In this document: one piece after another, positions 35,061 through 42,615 of the stretch
Layout: each line of letters starts with the position of its first letter
Position numbering within the stretch: position 1 is the first letter of the stretch
NCBI GenBank assembly: GCA_013215375.1
Contig: JABSRB010000047.1
Coordinates: 1-42,615 of the forward strand
Source: Oceanospirillaceae bacterium
Lineage (GTDB): Bacteria > Pseudomonadota > Gammaproteobacteria > Pseudomonadales > Balneatricaceae
Reading direction: 5' to 3'
Length of the DNA: 42,615 nt
Made by a program: the position numbers and the translations under genes
The notes under the pieces: model-generated
What the model saw: the letters and a program-made list of their open reading frames with translations, nothing else
Databases searched by the model: none
What the model was told of the DNA's origin: nothing

Positions 35061-36200
35061 GTGTTTAATCTCAAGCTAACTAGCGTTAAAAACATTATCG
35101 CCCCTGTGCTCCTAGGATTATCCTGCCAGCTGTCCGCTGCTATTATAGAAGTCACTGATATCGCGGGACGCCAGGTAAATATTGACCCTGATAAAATCAA
35201 GCACATTGTACTGGGCGAAGGTCGATTGACCTACACCTTAGCGCTGTTGGATAAAAAGAATCCACTGGGCAGAGTAGTCGGCTGGAAAGACGATTTAATC
35301 AAATACGATCCTGATGCCTATCGTAAATATTTAGCGGCATTTCCTGAAATCAAAAACATCGAAAATTTAGGAAGCCCTTTTGGTGGAGATTTTAGCCTAG
35401 AAAAAATTATCGATTTAGACACCAATTTATTTATTCTAAATTTAGGCAATCTACTAAAGGCACAAGAGAGCGGCCTACTCACTAAACTTGATAAAGCCGG
35501 CATCAAGGTGGTCTTTGTCGATTTCCGTCAACGCCCTACGCAAAACACGGTTCCCAGCTTATTGATGTTAGGTAAAGTGCTGGGCAGAGAGAAAGAAGCG
35601 AACACCTTTATCGATTATTACGTGGCGCAAATGCGCGCAGTACGCTCTGTAGTTATCAATAAGAAGCTGGCTGATCGTCCTCTGGTCTTTATCGAAAAAG
35701 CCGCTGGATTTAATCCTGACAAATGCTGCAGTACCTTTGGCGCTGCAAACTTAGGGCGCTTAGTTGATGAAGCTGGCGGCATCAACTGGGGAAGTCGAAA
35801 GTTCCCAGGATTTTCTAGCAAGGTAAATCCAGAAGCGATCTTTAATGATGATCCCGATTTCATTATTGGCACTGGTGCCAACTGGGCCGAGGCAAAACCT
35901 AATACAGCTGCCGTTCTATTTGGTTATGAAGCGACACAAGAGTTAGCACAAGAGCGCCTTCAGGCACTGGCTAATCGCAAGGGATGGACAGAGCTAAAAT
36001 CGGTAAAAGAAAAGAACTTCTATTCTATTTACCATCAGTTCTACAACAGTCCCTACCACTTTATCGCACTGCAAGTTTTTGCTAAATGGTTCTACCCTGA
36101 AGATTTTTCAGAGCTAGATGTAGACGCTAATTTCAAAGAGCTTCACGATAAATTTCTTCCCATCGATGTTAGCGGCGTATTTTGGCAAAAGCTTAAATAG
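35061..36200 (+). CDS. Iron-siderophore/B12-type ABC transporter substrate-binding protein
   Basis: Periplasmic class III binding protein. Start set at GTG 35061-35063, which has AAGGAA upstream and gives a clean signal peptide (FNLKLTSVKNIIAPVLLGLS, cleavage near CQLSAA); a longer reading runs back through the promoter. The 379-aa product has the Peripla_BP_2 layout: ITDIAGRQV-like start, TNLFILNLGNL, VFVDFRQ, and a C-terminal lobe ending in a long helix with FAKWFYPEDF. Ligand not certain; the Fur-like site favours ferric siderophore or haem. Leads an operon with permease and ATPase. Confidence 0.88.
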   Translation: MFNLKLTSVKNIIAPVLLGLSCQLSAAIIEVTDIAGRQVNIDPDKIKHIVLGEGRLTYTLALLDKKNPLGRVVGWKDDLIKYDPDAYRKYLAAFPEIKNIENLGSPFGGDFSLEKIIDLDTNLFILNLGNLLKAQESGLLTKLDKAGIKVVFVDFRQRPTQNTVPSLLMLGKVLGREKEANTFIDYYVAQMRAVRSVVINKKLADRPLVFIEKAAGFNPDKCCSTFGAANLGRLVDEAGGINWGSRKFPGFSSKVNPEAIFNDDPDFIIGTGANWAEAKPNTAAVLFGYEATQELAQERLQALANRKGWTELKSVKEKNFYSIYHQFYNSPYHFIALQVFAKWFYPEDFSELDVDANFKELHDKFLPIDVSGVFWQKLK

Positions 36201-36207
36201 CCCCCTT

Positions 36208-36234
36208 GAGCGGATTACTGTTAGTAATCCGCTC
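36208..36234 (+). terminator. Intra-operon hairpin after the binding-protein gene
   Basis: Perfect 11-bp stem gagcggattac / gtaatccgctc with a tgtta loop, 8 bp after the stop codon. No U-tract follows, so it most likely stabilises the upstream mRNA end or attenuates the downstream genes, giving excess binding protein. Confidence 0.65.
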
Positions 36235-36298
36235 ACATCTTGACCCATATTTATTGGGTACTGTATCAATTACTAAACGCTAGGGTTTTAATAAATCG

Positions 36299-37402
36299 AT
36301 GATCAATTTAAAAGAAGTAAGCAAAGCTGATTTTGATAACGATAATACGGGGCAAGCAGTTTTTGCCAGTGCTTATCAATATCAAAAAAGAGCGTCAAAA
36401 AAGAATCAACTATTGGTCTTTATTACCTTGTTAGTCGTTTTGTGCCTGATATTGGATGTATCTATTGGCCCCTCCAACTTTCCACTGAGTACGGTATTAA
36501 CCGTATTGATGGATAAAGATGCGATGGGAGTAAAGCTCGAGGTTATTATCTGGGATTACAGGCTTCCTATTGCTGTTACAGCGGTTATTGTCGGCGCAAT
36601 GTTAGGCGTCGCAGGCGCTTTGATGCAAACCTTATTAAACAACCCACTGGCAGAACCTTTTACTTTAGGTGTGTCTTCTGCAGCAAGCTTTGGTGCAGCA
36701 TTGGCGATCGTCACAGGCATTGGTTTGGTCGGCAACATTGGCTCATTATTAGTCACCATAAACGCCTTTGTTTTTGCCTTGAGTACCTGCATGCTTTTAC
36801 TATTATTAATGCGTTTAAAAGGAATAGGCACCCAGGCGATCATTTTGTTTGGTATCGCTATCTTTTTCGCTTTTAACGCGATGTTGGCCATGATGGAATA
36901 TGGCGCTTCAGAAACTGAATTACAGCGCATCGTGTTTTGGATGCTAGGATCACTAGGTCGCGCCAGTTGGTTACAAATAGCCTGGGGCAGCACATTACTG
37001 GTGGTGGTATTACCTTTTTGCATGTCACGCACTTGGCGCCTCACAGCACTGCGCTTAGGCGAAGAAAGCGCCATGAGTATGGGCGTTAATATCCCCCGCC
37101 TGCGCATAGAAATTTTAGTTTGTATCTCTCTATTAGCGGCAACGGCAGTGGCCTTTGTCGGTACGATAGGTTTTGTAGGCTTAGTTGGCCCGCACATAGC
37201 CCGTTTATTAGTCGGCGAAGATCAACGTTATTTTATCCCGCTATCAGCGTTATTAGGCGCCTTAATGCTCAGCGTCACCTCCATTGTCAGTAAAACCATC
37301 ACTCCAGGTATTATCTATCCTATCGGCATTATTACTGCCCTAATAGGCGTGCCGGTATTTCTGGCGATTATTCTAAAGCATTCTAAGGAGCGTTCAGTAT
37401 GA
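36299..37402 (+). CDS. FecCD-family ABC transporter permease
   Basis: A 367-aa inner-membrane permease with about 9-10 helices for iron-siderophore or B12 uptake. Family blocks are WDYRLPIAVTAVIVGAMLGVAGALMQTLLNNPLAEPFTLGVSSAASFGAALAI, FWMLGSLGRASW, and the ATPase-contact FVGTIGFVGLVGPHIARLLVGEDQRYFIP. It has an N-terminal cytoplasmic extension of about 35 residues. Its stop overlaps the next gene by ATGA (4 bases). Confidence 0.93.
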   Translation: MINLKEVSKADFDNDNTGQAVFASAYQYQKRASKKNQLLVFITLLVVLCLILDVSIGPSNFPLSTVLTVLMDKDAMGVKLEVIIWDYRLPIAVTAVIVGAMLGVAGALMQTLLNNPLAEPFTLGVSSAASFGAALAIVTGIGLVGNIGSLLVTINAFVFALSTCMLLLLLMRLKGIGTQAIILFGIAIFFAFNAMLAMMEYGASETELQRIVFWMLGSLGRASWLQIAWGSTLLVVVLPFCMSRTWRLTALRLGEESAMSMGVNIPRLRIEILVCISLLAATAVAFVGTIGFVGLVGPHIARLLVGEDQRYFIPLSALLGALMLSVTSIVSKTITPGIIYPIGIITALIGVPVFLAIILKHSKERSV

Positions 37403-38178
37403 GCTTAAGTGTCAAGCAACTCACCGTCAATTACGGGACCAACACGGTATTAAACCAGCTGTGTTTTAACGACCTAAAGCCCGGTCAATTCACCGCTTTA
37501 CTGGGGCCTAACGCCGCGGGTAAGTCGACCTTATTTAAAGCTATCGCTGGATTACTCAAGATCAAAAACGGTGAAATCCACTTAAACGGCAGCGATGTGC
37601 AACGTTTTTCAAGAACGATGCGCGCCAAGCAAATTGCCTATTTGCCTCAGTCGTTTTATACCAGCTTGGCACTGTCTGTTTTTGAATCAGTATTACTCGC
37701 TTTGAAACAAGACTCGTCCTGGCGTGTCAGTGCTAAAGACACCCAGCAAGTTGCACAAATACTGACACAGCTAAACATCACCCACCTGGCAGACAAAGAT
37801 GTTAGCGAGCTCAGTGGCGGCCAAAAACAGCTAGTTGCTCTCGCGCGTATCTTGGTGATTAGCCCTAAGGTTATTCTGTTAGATGAACCCACCAGCGCAT
37901 TAGATTTACACCATCAACTGGCCATGCTGAGCCTTATTAAAGAACTGACACAAAAACGCGGCATCATCACCATCGCCGCCTTACACGATGTGAATTTAGC
38001 CGCGAAGTTTTGTGATCATTTAATCTTACTCGACAAAGGTAATATTCAAGCTCAGGGCACTCCTGCGCATGTATTAGCGATGGACCTGCTGGGTGAAACT
38101 TATAAGGTAGCGACCTCTTTGGAGTATTCAAAGCGTGGCGAGATGTATGTAGACGCTCAACTAATCGCCGCAATGTAA
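37399..38178 (+). CDS. ABC transporter ATP-binding protein (FepC/FecE-like)
   Basis: A 259-aa cytoplasmic ATPase. Walker A GPNAAGKST at 36-44, Q-loop YLPQS, signature LSGGQKQ, Walker B VILLDEPTSALD and H-loop AALHD are all intact. The ATGA overlap with the permease implies coupled translation; with 35061-36200 it forms a complete inner-membrane importer. The outer-membrane TonB-dependent receptor is not in the window. Confidence 0.95.
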   Translation: MSLSVKQLTVNYGTNTVLNQLCFNDLKPGQFTALLGPNAAGKSTLFKAIAGLLKIKNGEIHLNGSDVQRFSRTMRAKQIAYLPQSFYTSLALSVFESVLLALKQDSSWRVSAKDTQQVAQILTQLNITHLADKDVSELSGGQKQLVALARILVISPKVILLDEPTSALDLHHQLAMLSLIKELTQKRGIITIAALHDVNLAAKFCDHLILLDKGNIQAQGTPAHVLAMDLLGETYKVATSLEYSKRGEMYVDAQLIAAM

Positions 38179-38203
38179 GCGTTTAATTTTCGATGACTAT
38201 ACC

Positions 38204-38231
38204 CGCTATAGATGCAAAAACATCTATAGCG
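38204..38231 (+). terminator. Terminator of the iron ABC operon
   Basis: Perfect 11-bp stem cgctatagatg / catctatagcg with a caaaaa loop, 25 bp after the ATPase stop codon, followed by an AT-rich but not U-only tail. Confidence 0.65.
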
Positions 38232-38282
38232 ATATTGATTTAAGATAACGGTGAATTGATAATTTTCACTGTTCCCTTCACT

Positions 38283-38633
38283 TTAAAACTCCGGTTTAAA
38301 GCCTCTGCGAATAAATGCTTGCTTGGGTTTATGTACCAGAATGGCCCGCGGTGACAGTTTTCTGGCTTCAAACTCAATACCTAATAGCTGCAAGCTGATC
38401 ATACCCGTGGTGCCATTAACTATAAAATTCAGCACATAACCTCGTCTCACCAGCCCTGCCGCCGTTAAATCCATAACATCCCAGTCAATTGTTTCACCGG
38501 TTACCCCAGTGTACGGAGCTTCATAACCGCCATCCGTTTTATCCATTGCCTTAATATCTAAAAAAAGTGCGACAGAGAATAAGATCATTGCCACAAAACC
38601 GATAAACGCAAAAACTCTTAGTACAATAATCAC
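38283..38633 (-). CDS. Hypothetical membrane-anchored protein (116 aa)
   Basis: One N-terminal transmembrane helix (about 5-26), then a soluble domain with GETIDWDVMDLTAAGLVRRGYVLNFIVNGTTGMISLQLL. No family is recognised. Convergent with the ABC operon. Real-gene status is supported by its membrane segment and lack of overlapping genes, but not by homology. Confidence 0.6.
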   Translation of the reverse strand: MIIVLRVFAFIGFVAMILFSVALFLDIKAMDKTDGGYEAPYTGVTGETIDWDVMDLTAAGLVRRGYVLNFIVNGTTGMISLQLLGIEFEARKLSPRAILVHKPKQAFIRRGFKPEF

Positions 38634-38808
38634 TTAACACCCTCTTTTTAATATTTTTTCAAAATTGAAACTTCAACAGAATAATTTTTTGTGGGCATTT
38701 ATAAAGAGAATAAGGAGGAGCAAAAAGGGCAAGGCTAAAAGATCGATGACAGTCAAAGCAGTCAGTCATTGGCACGATAATCACCGATCAATTATTCTAG
38801 AAATATAT

Positions 38809-39294
38809 CTAATCAATAATATCAGCAGCATCTAATGCCGTATCAATGTTAACTGATGATTTTGGAAAAGCAGAGGGATCTGTTTCGCCATATTCGTTGG
38901 TTAAATCTCTAATATTTTTTTGCACAGTGATAACGGCAAATAGCGATAAAACAAAAGACATAGCATAGAAACCTTTTTCACTTAAAAACATATCAGCATT
39001 GACCAGACCAATCACTAACAACGCGATGGATGAGGAAAAAGCCACCCAGCACATGCCTACAAAAACTTTAGTCACCGGGAAACCCTCTTGTTTATCCCGT
39101 ACTGTCTTTTGCAGGGTGATCGCTGCAAACATCGAGAACAAAAACACCGTAAAATAATAGCCCTTCTCGTTTAGTGCTAAATCCGCGTTCCAAAGACCCA
39201 TTAAATAACCCAAAACACCGACCGCTAAAACACCCCAAGTAGCATATACATATGCTGGGGTAGGCCTGTTAAACTGATCATTACCTAATGACAT
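38809..39294 (-). CDS. yiaA: Inner membrane protein YiaA (tandem YiaA/B domains)
   Basis: Start set at ATG 39292-39294 (MSLGNDQFNRP) because AAGGAGG lies 8 bp upstream; a longer reading adds 33 residues. The 161-aa product has four helices in two repeats, each with GLWNA or GLVNA..L.EKG(Y/F)Y and LQK.VRD / VQKNIRD at its end, the YiaA/YiaB signature. Function unknown. Confidence 0.9.
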   Translation of the reverse strand: MSLGNDQFNRPTPAYVYATWGVLAVGVLGYLMGLWNADLALNEKGYYFTVFLFSMFAAITLQKTVRDKQEGFPVTKVFVGMCWVAFSSSIALLVIGLVNADMFLSEKGFYAMSFVLSLFAVITVQKNIRDLTNEYGETDPSAFPKSSVNIDTALDAADIID

Positions 39295-39558
39295 ACCTTC
39301 ATCCTCCTTAATATTAGTGAGTTTTATTCCCGCGCGGGTAGCTTTAGTCACATACCTAATAGCCGTTACATATATGCTACTGATAAAAAGCATTCATAAT
39401 CCTTTGAGTGCAGGAAAAATTAATTCTTGGTAAAGAAACCGCTGTAGAGCATAGCGAATAATCAAGCGTTACCGTATACGATTAACTCTTAAAAATAAAG
39501 CATTTACACTGCTCTTGAAACAGTCCATTACTCTTAGTCACGTGCTGTATCACAATAG

Positions 39559-39960
39559 TTAATTTTTAGGTTTATCTGTTAATTCAACGCTCTTCACTCC
39601 CTCATTAACTCCCACATGATCAGGCTCAATATATTCTGCGAATTTGACCACGTTGATTGTCTCCAAGCCAATCAGTTGGGCTTTACACACTCTGTGCATA
39701 CCATCCATCACCCTACCTTCATGACAGAGAATGATCGGATAAGATAAATCTGCTTTATTAATCAGCGCTGTGTGCTCAAGAACATTTCGACAGGTAGGTT
39801 TAGCACCTCCTAAGTCATACCAAAATTCTTCATCAAGCTCTTCAATGCTCGATAGCGCAACTTCGGTAACCGTTATATTTTGAGCTAACTTAATAAGCCT
39901 TGAAACGTCCCACATTAACAACCCTTGTACTGAATTTCTAAAGTGATATTGCTTTCTCAT
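39559..39960 (-). CDS. ParB-like-fold protein of unknown role
   Basis: A 133-aa soluble protein with LSYPIILCHEGRVMDGMHRVCKAQLIGLETINVVKF, a ParB/sulfiredoxin-type nuclease-like block where DGMHR stands in the position of the DG.HR motif. It has no helix-turn-helix, so it is not a partition ParB. Similar proteins are widespread in gammaproteobacteria as hypotheticals (from memory). Upstream of the amidohydrolase gene's 3' end, same strand. Confidence 0.7.
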   Translation of the reverse strand: MRKQYHFRNSVQGLLMWDVSRLIKLAQNITVTEVALSSIEELDEEFWYDLGGAKPTCRNVLEHTALINKADLSYPIILCHEGRVMDGMHRVCKAQLIGLETINVVKFAEYIEPDHVGVNEGVKSVELTDKPKN

Positions 39961-40026
39961 AAAACGCCTATTTTCATGTTTTCTATTTGTTCAATATTCT
40001 AACGATTTCATAGTTAACACATTAAG

Positions 40027-40791
40027 TTATATTTTAATGGGTTTATAAAACTCAATAGCATTGTCACTAAAGACCTTTAACGCTGCTCGCTCATCTAAAA
40101 TATCGGCGACCAATCTAAAATCATCATCAGCATACGCCCTTGGAGCCCGTGTCGATGGCAAGTCACTGCCGAACATTAGCACGTTTGGATTGGCGCAATA
40201 GAGTGACCTTATCGCAGCACCAACCTCAAAATCGACCCGGCTAAAACCAGTCGCTTTTATCCGCACCCCTTTTTCAGCAAGTTTTACTAACACCTTAAAA
40301 CCTGACTTGCTTAAACCAAGATGGTCGATACTGACAGAGGGCAAATTAATTAACGTTGTGTACAGTCCATGAAGATCTTTAGCATCGACATACAACTCGA
40401 CGTGCCAATTAGCTATTTCATAAACTCGCGCAGCCATCGATGCCAATTGTGTGATCTCTTCAGAGCCTCCGCGTTTTAAATTAAACCTAACAGCCCTAAC
40501 ACCCAGTGCGTTTAATCTGAGAATCTCTTCATCAGACACCGAAGCAGGTAGCTGTGTAACACCGACAAATGAACTGCCAAGATATTTTAAAGCATCCTCT
40601 AAATAGCGTTGATCAAAGGCTTGAAATGATCCAGAGACAACCACCCCGCCACTTAGTTGATAGGAGGACATTCGCGCCAAGTATGCGCTGCAATCAAACT
40701 CAGGGGGCAAATAGCCGTTGTTAGCTACCAGAGGAAATCTTTTGTCGATGATATGCATGTGGCTATCAAATATTGGGTACTCATTGAGCAT
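40027..40791 (-). CDS. Amidohydrolase-fold protein (LigI/COG3618-like)
   Basis: A 254-aa TIM-barrel hydrolase. The N-terminal metal motif FDSHMHI at 8-14, VRAVRFNLKRGG, SIDHLGL and the final catalytic Asp in MFGSDLPSTRA fit the 2-pyrone-4,6-dicarboxylate-lactonase-like group. Substrate unknown. Monocistronic or loosely linked to the ParB-like gene 66 bp away. Confidence 0.85.
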   Translation of the reverse strand: MLNEYPIFDSHMHIIDKRFPLVANNGYLPPEFDCSAYLARMSSYQLSGGVVVSGSFQAFDQRYLEDALKYLGSSFVGVTQLPASVSDEEILRLNALGVRAVRFNLKRGGSEEITQLASMAARVYEIANWHVELYVDAKDLHGLYTTLINLPSVSIDHLGLSKSGFKVLVKLAEKGVRIKATGFSRVDFEVGAAIRSLYCANPNVLMFGSDLPSTRAPRAYADDDFRLVADILDERAALKVFSDNAIEFYKPIKI

Positions 40792-40846
40792 TTATACTGA
40801 CCTCGATATAGGCGAGAACGGGACGAAGAGGTTTGGCTTTACTTCC

Positions 40847-41539
40847 CTACACCCCTACCCTGCTTTTAATATATTTTCCTGGGTCCAGGAAAAACATCTT
40901 TTTCCAACCTTGGCTTTCTGCGGTAGCTTTCCAGAAATAGGGGATCAAAGTGACGATAGAGTAGTGCACATGTGGCGGTTTACCTTTTGCGTTGCCAGAA
41001 TCTCCCACGGACCCTATTTCCTGGCCAGCAGACACAAAATTGAACCCAGCAACTTGTACGGTTTGAAGATGCGCGTAGTAATGCAGTCGCCATTTAGGAC
41101 CTAACACCAACACTACGTTGCCCCCTTTACTTAACTTGCCTCGAACCTAAATTCGGCAATTGAATCACGATAGTGAGCACAAGTTCTTGATGCACCTAGA
41201 AAACCAGAAAATATTTTCATCACCAATAAGGTGACCTCGAAATTTTCTAATTTCCTATGCACACAAATATCTTGCACTCCTTTTTCGCGCTCAATCGCCG
41301 AATCTAGGTTGATACAACACAAGGCCATTCGTTGTAGAGACTAACTCGTTTCCTTTTCTAGCAAATATATCAATGCCTTTATGCACACCAGAACTGCCCC
41401 AAGGCTCATACCAAAATGAGTCCTTATGCCAATCATTAGCAGTAGCGCCCGTTACTGGCACCATCGTTTTTTCTGGAAACACAAAACCTGCCAGTAGTAC
41501 GATAGAAAACACGATTAACAGCTTAGCCCTAAACTTCAT
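40847..41539 (-). pseudogene. M23 metallopeptidase gene split by MITE-B
   Basis: The 5' half (41539 to about 41309) encodes a signal peptide (MKFRAKLLIVFSIVLLAGFV) and the domain start with the zinc motif HKGIDIFA, then STTNGLVLYQ. The reading stops within MITE-B copy 2. The 3' half resumes at about 41146 with GKLSKGGNVVLVLGP, WRLHYYAHL and HVHYSI, the second metal motif, to a stop at 40847. Deleting 162 bp (41147-41308) joins the halves in frame. The intact product would be a ~175-residue periplasmic peptidoglycan endopeptidase. MITE-A copy 3 also sits 35 bp before its start. Confidence 0.88.
41146..41308. mobile_element. MITE-B copy 2 (163 bp), inside the M23 gene
   Basis: 18-bp terminal repeats cctagattcggcgattga and cctaaattcggcaattga agree at 16 positions in inverted orientation. 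Lengthwise match to 27709-27894 in the opposite orientation, without its extra 23-bp hairpin. No clear target duplication. No ORF of its own. Confidence 0.88.
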
Positions 41540-41569
41540 TTATACTCCAAAGATACTGTGTGTTCCGCT

Positions 41570-41739
41570 TTAGCCCGAAAATTGCACCCAACTGCTCGTG
41601 TCCTAGCTTGCTCCTTGTTTTTACAGGCTTTTCTTTCTCAATCAACCGGACGCACCAGTACGGCGTTCAATCGAAAAAAAGCCTGTAGAAACAACTAGCA
41701 GCGCTATCATCACGGCATTGCATGCAATATCCGGGTTAG
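41570..41739. mobile_element. MITE-A copy 3 (162 bp) with TTAG target duplications
   Basis: Element 41574-41735, flanked by TTAG at 41570-41573 and 41736-41739. Same orientation as copy 2, differing at scattered positions. It lies just upstream of the M23 gene, between its ribosome site and where its promoter should be. Confidence 0.93.
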
Positions 41740-41839
41740 AAAAAGAACAAAAGGTCATTCCCAAATTTTTAGTAGCAAACAAAGGTACCTATCACCCTAG
41801 AAACAGCAGTTTCGCCACAGCAGAAAACTAGCCTTTAGC

Positions 41840-42615
41840 TTATATTTTAAAATCATGGTGTAACTTTGACCAATGCTCCAGCAAGCTTCGCTGGTGCCTC
41901 TCATCCATTGGCAGCTCTACTAAAGCTGCTGGCCAACTTGTACGCGCTTTATCCATCACATCATCTAAATGTGGTTTTATAGCTCGCCAAGGTATTCCTG
42001 ATCGCTCGGCCCATGACTTAAAATGGTCCATACTAACGACATACCACTCTTTGTTCCTTGCCATATTCAAAGCATAATTTGTTTCATTCTCAATATACAC
42101 ATTAGTGGTGAGAATATCGTATGCAGGAGAGAGACGAGGCGTGATCATATCCGGGTAAATTAAACTCCAATTTTTTAGATGCGCATCGCCATTGGCCAGT
42201 AAAATATTGACTAGCAAACGTCGAGCAAATTGCTGTACATCCGCTAAAGCATCCCCTGAGTAGTCGTACAAAATTTTTCCAATATTCTCATAGTTAGCAC
42301 TGTTATATTTTTCATGAGGATACTTCACTAAAATTTGCGCAAAATCTTCCATGTGAATACGCTCATTACCATTACGATCAAATCTTTTAATGGCAAAGGC
42401 TAACCGCTCATCGGGAAGATTTATTTGTGGCAGATTATCCAAGGTATCTAAATTCACCAGCTTTATCTCAGGAATATCGACACCGACCAGTGCCGCGAGC
42501 GACATCGCCGTAAACTCATTTAAAGGTACATATTTGTGCTTTGTCGAAGGCGTTTTAATGATCCAGTCACCTAAATCACCACTATTGGATAAATTATAAC
42601 GTCCATCCTTCTCCT
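41840..42615 (-). CDS. HipA-family Ser/Thr kinase toxin (partial, 5' end outside window)
   Basis: The frame is open to the window's end (edge reads EKDGRYNLSNSGDLGDWIIKT), so the N-terminus lies beyond 42615. Visible HipA features are the nucleotide-binding WIIKTPS..NEFTAMSLA, FAIKRFDR, the catalytic loop NGDAHLKNWSLIY and the metal-binding APxYDI equivalent (SPAYDILTT). HipA kinases phosphorylate tRNA synthetases and cause growth arrest, normally paired with an HTH protein HipB, which would lie just upstream, off the window. Confidence 0.9.
   Translation of the reverse strand, partial: EKDGRYNLSNSGDLGDWIIKTPSTKHKYVPLNEFTAMSLAALVGVDIPEIKLVNLDTLDNLPQINLPDERLAFAIKRFDRNGNERIHMEDFAQILVKYPHEKYNSANYENIGKILYDYSGDALADVQQFARRLLVNILLANGDAHLKNWSLIYPDMITPRLSPAYDILTTNVYIENETNYALNMARNKEWYVVSMDHFKSWAERSGIPWRAIKPHLDDVMDKARTSWPAALVELPMDERHQRSLLEHWSKLHHDFKI

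Noticed and set aside
36556-37197. 213-aa minus-strand ORF opposite the FecCD permease
   Set aside because: Antisense of a clear membrane protein, Lys/Pro-rich composition, no ribosome site.
41146-41308. CTAG/TTAG at the MITE-B copy 2 ends as a 4-bp target duplication
   Set aside because: The two tetramers differ, and the CCTAG end is also present in copy 1 at another site, so it belongs to the element. Using them as the duplication would not restore the reading frame.
41131-41328. 65-aa minus-strand ORF across MITE-B copy 2
   Set aside because: Lies almost wholly in the mobile element and is out of frame with the peptidase halves.

Overview
The window looks like a chromosomal segment of a marine-type gammaproteobacterium. 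The evidence is moderate-to-low GC, the order lon - hupB - tRNA-Asp - ppiD, typical gammaproteobacterial versions of yegD, ybiB, yiaA, nfuA and a small RluA, and many short palindromic dispersed repeats. A cellvibrio/spongiibacter-like lineage is possible, but that is inference only. Most protein genes are housekeeping genes on the minus strand. No rRNA, prophage or CRISPR array was seen.

Layout. 1-1270: a dispersed repeat and a 7-bp tandem repeat, then a ParD-like antitoxin gene overlapping a methionine aminopeptidase gene, with a perfect inverted repeat upstream. 1521-4600: a small island bracketed by two inverted copies of a ~230-bp repeat, holding a truncated REP-associated tyrosine transposase, a two-TM potassium channel, a small ORF and a truncated IS4-type transposase. 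4855-9100: an MFS exporter, pgi and a Bacteroidetes-like pdxJ. 9066-13564: a MATE exporter, a heavily decayed acetylpolyamine amidohydrolase/histone-deacetylase-family pseudogene not visible as an intact ORF, an unrecognised 501-aa protein and ppiC. 14011-23373: yegD, aroA, ppiD, tRNA-Asp, hupB, lon and nfuA. 23888-33296: a CPA2 antiporter, selO, msrB, a DUF1499 protein, a coiled-coil protein, gloA2-like, a diguanylate cyclase, ybiB, then rlmD-rluA. 33694-38178: a LysE exporter, a DUF523 protein and a three-gene iron-type ABC importer with a Fur-box-like promoter. 38283-42615: small membrane proteins, a ParB-fold protein, an amidohydrolase, a broken M23 peptidase gene and a HipA-type kinase cut by the window edge.

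The most unusual content is non-coding. One 162-bp element (called MITE-A here) occurs three times at exactly the same length, each copy flanked by a 4-bp direct repeat CTAG or TTAG, and the window also holds a natural uninserted relative of one target. A second family (MITE-B, 163 and 186 bp) splits the M23 peptidase gene, which also has a MITE-A copy 35 bp before its start. Two further palindromic elements (141 and 160 bp) lie in gaps near pgi/pdxJ and ppiD/tRNA-Asp. The window thus records repeated non-autonomous transposition with no intact transposase gene.

Regulation readable from sequence: an IscR type-1-like box upstream of nfuA (22 of 25 positions fit the E. coli consensus as I recall it), a Fur-like box over the -35 of the iron ABC operon, a clean sigma70-type promoter for hupB, and several intrinsic terminators. 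Many genes start with TTG or GTG preceded by a good ribosome binding site.
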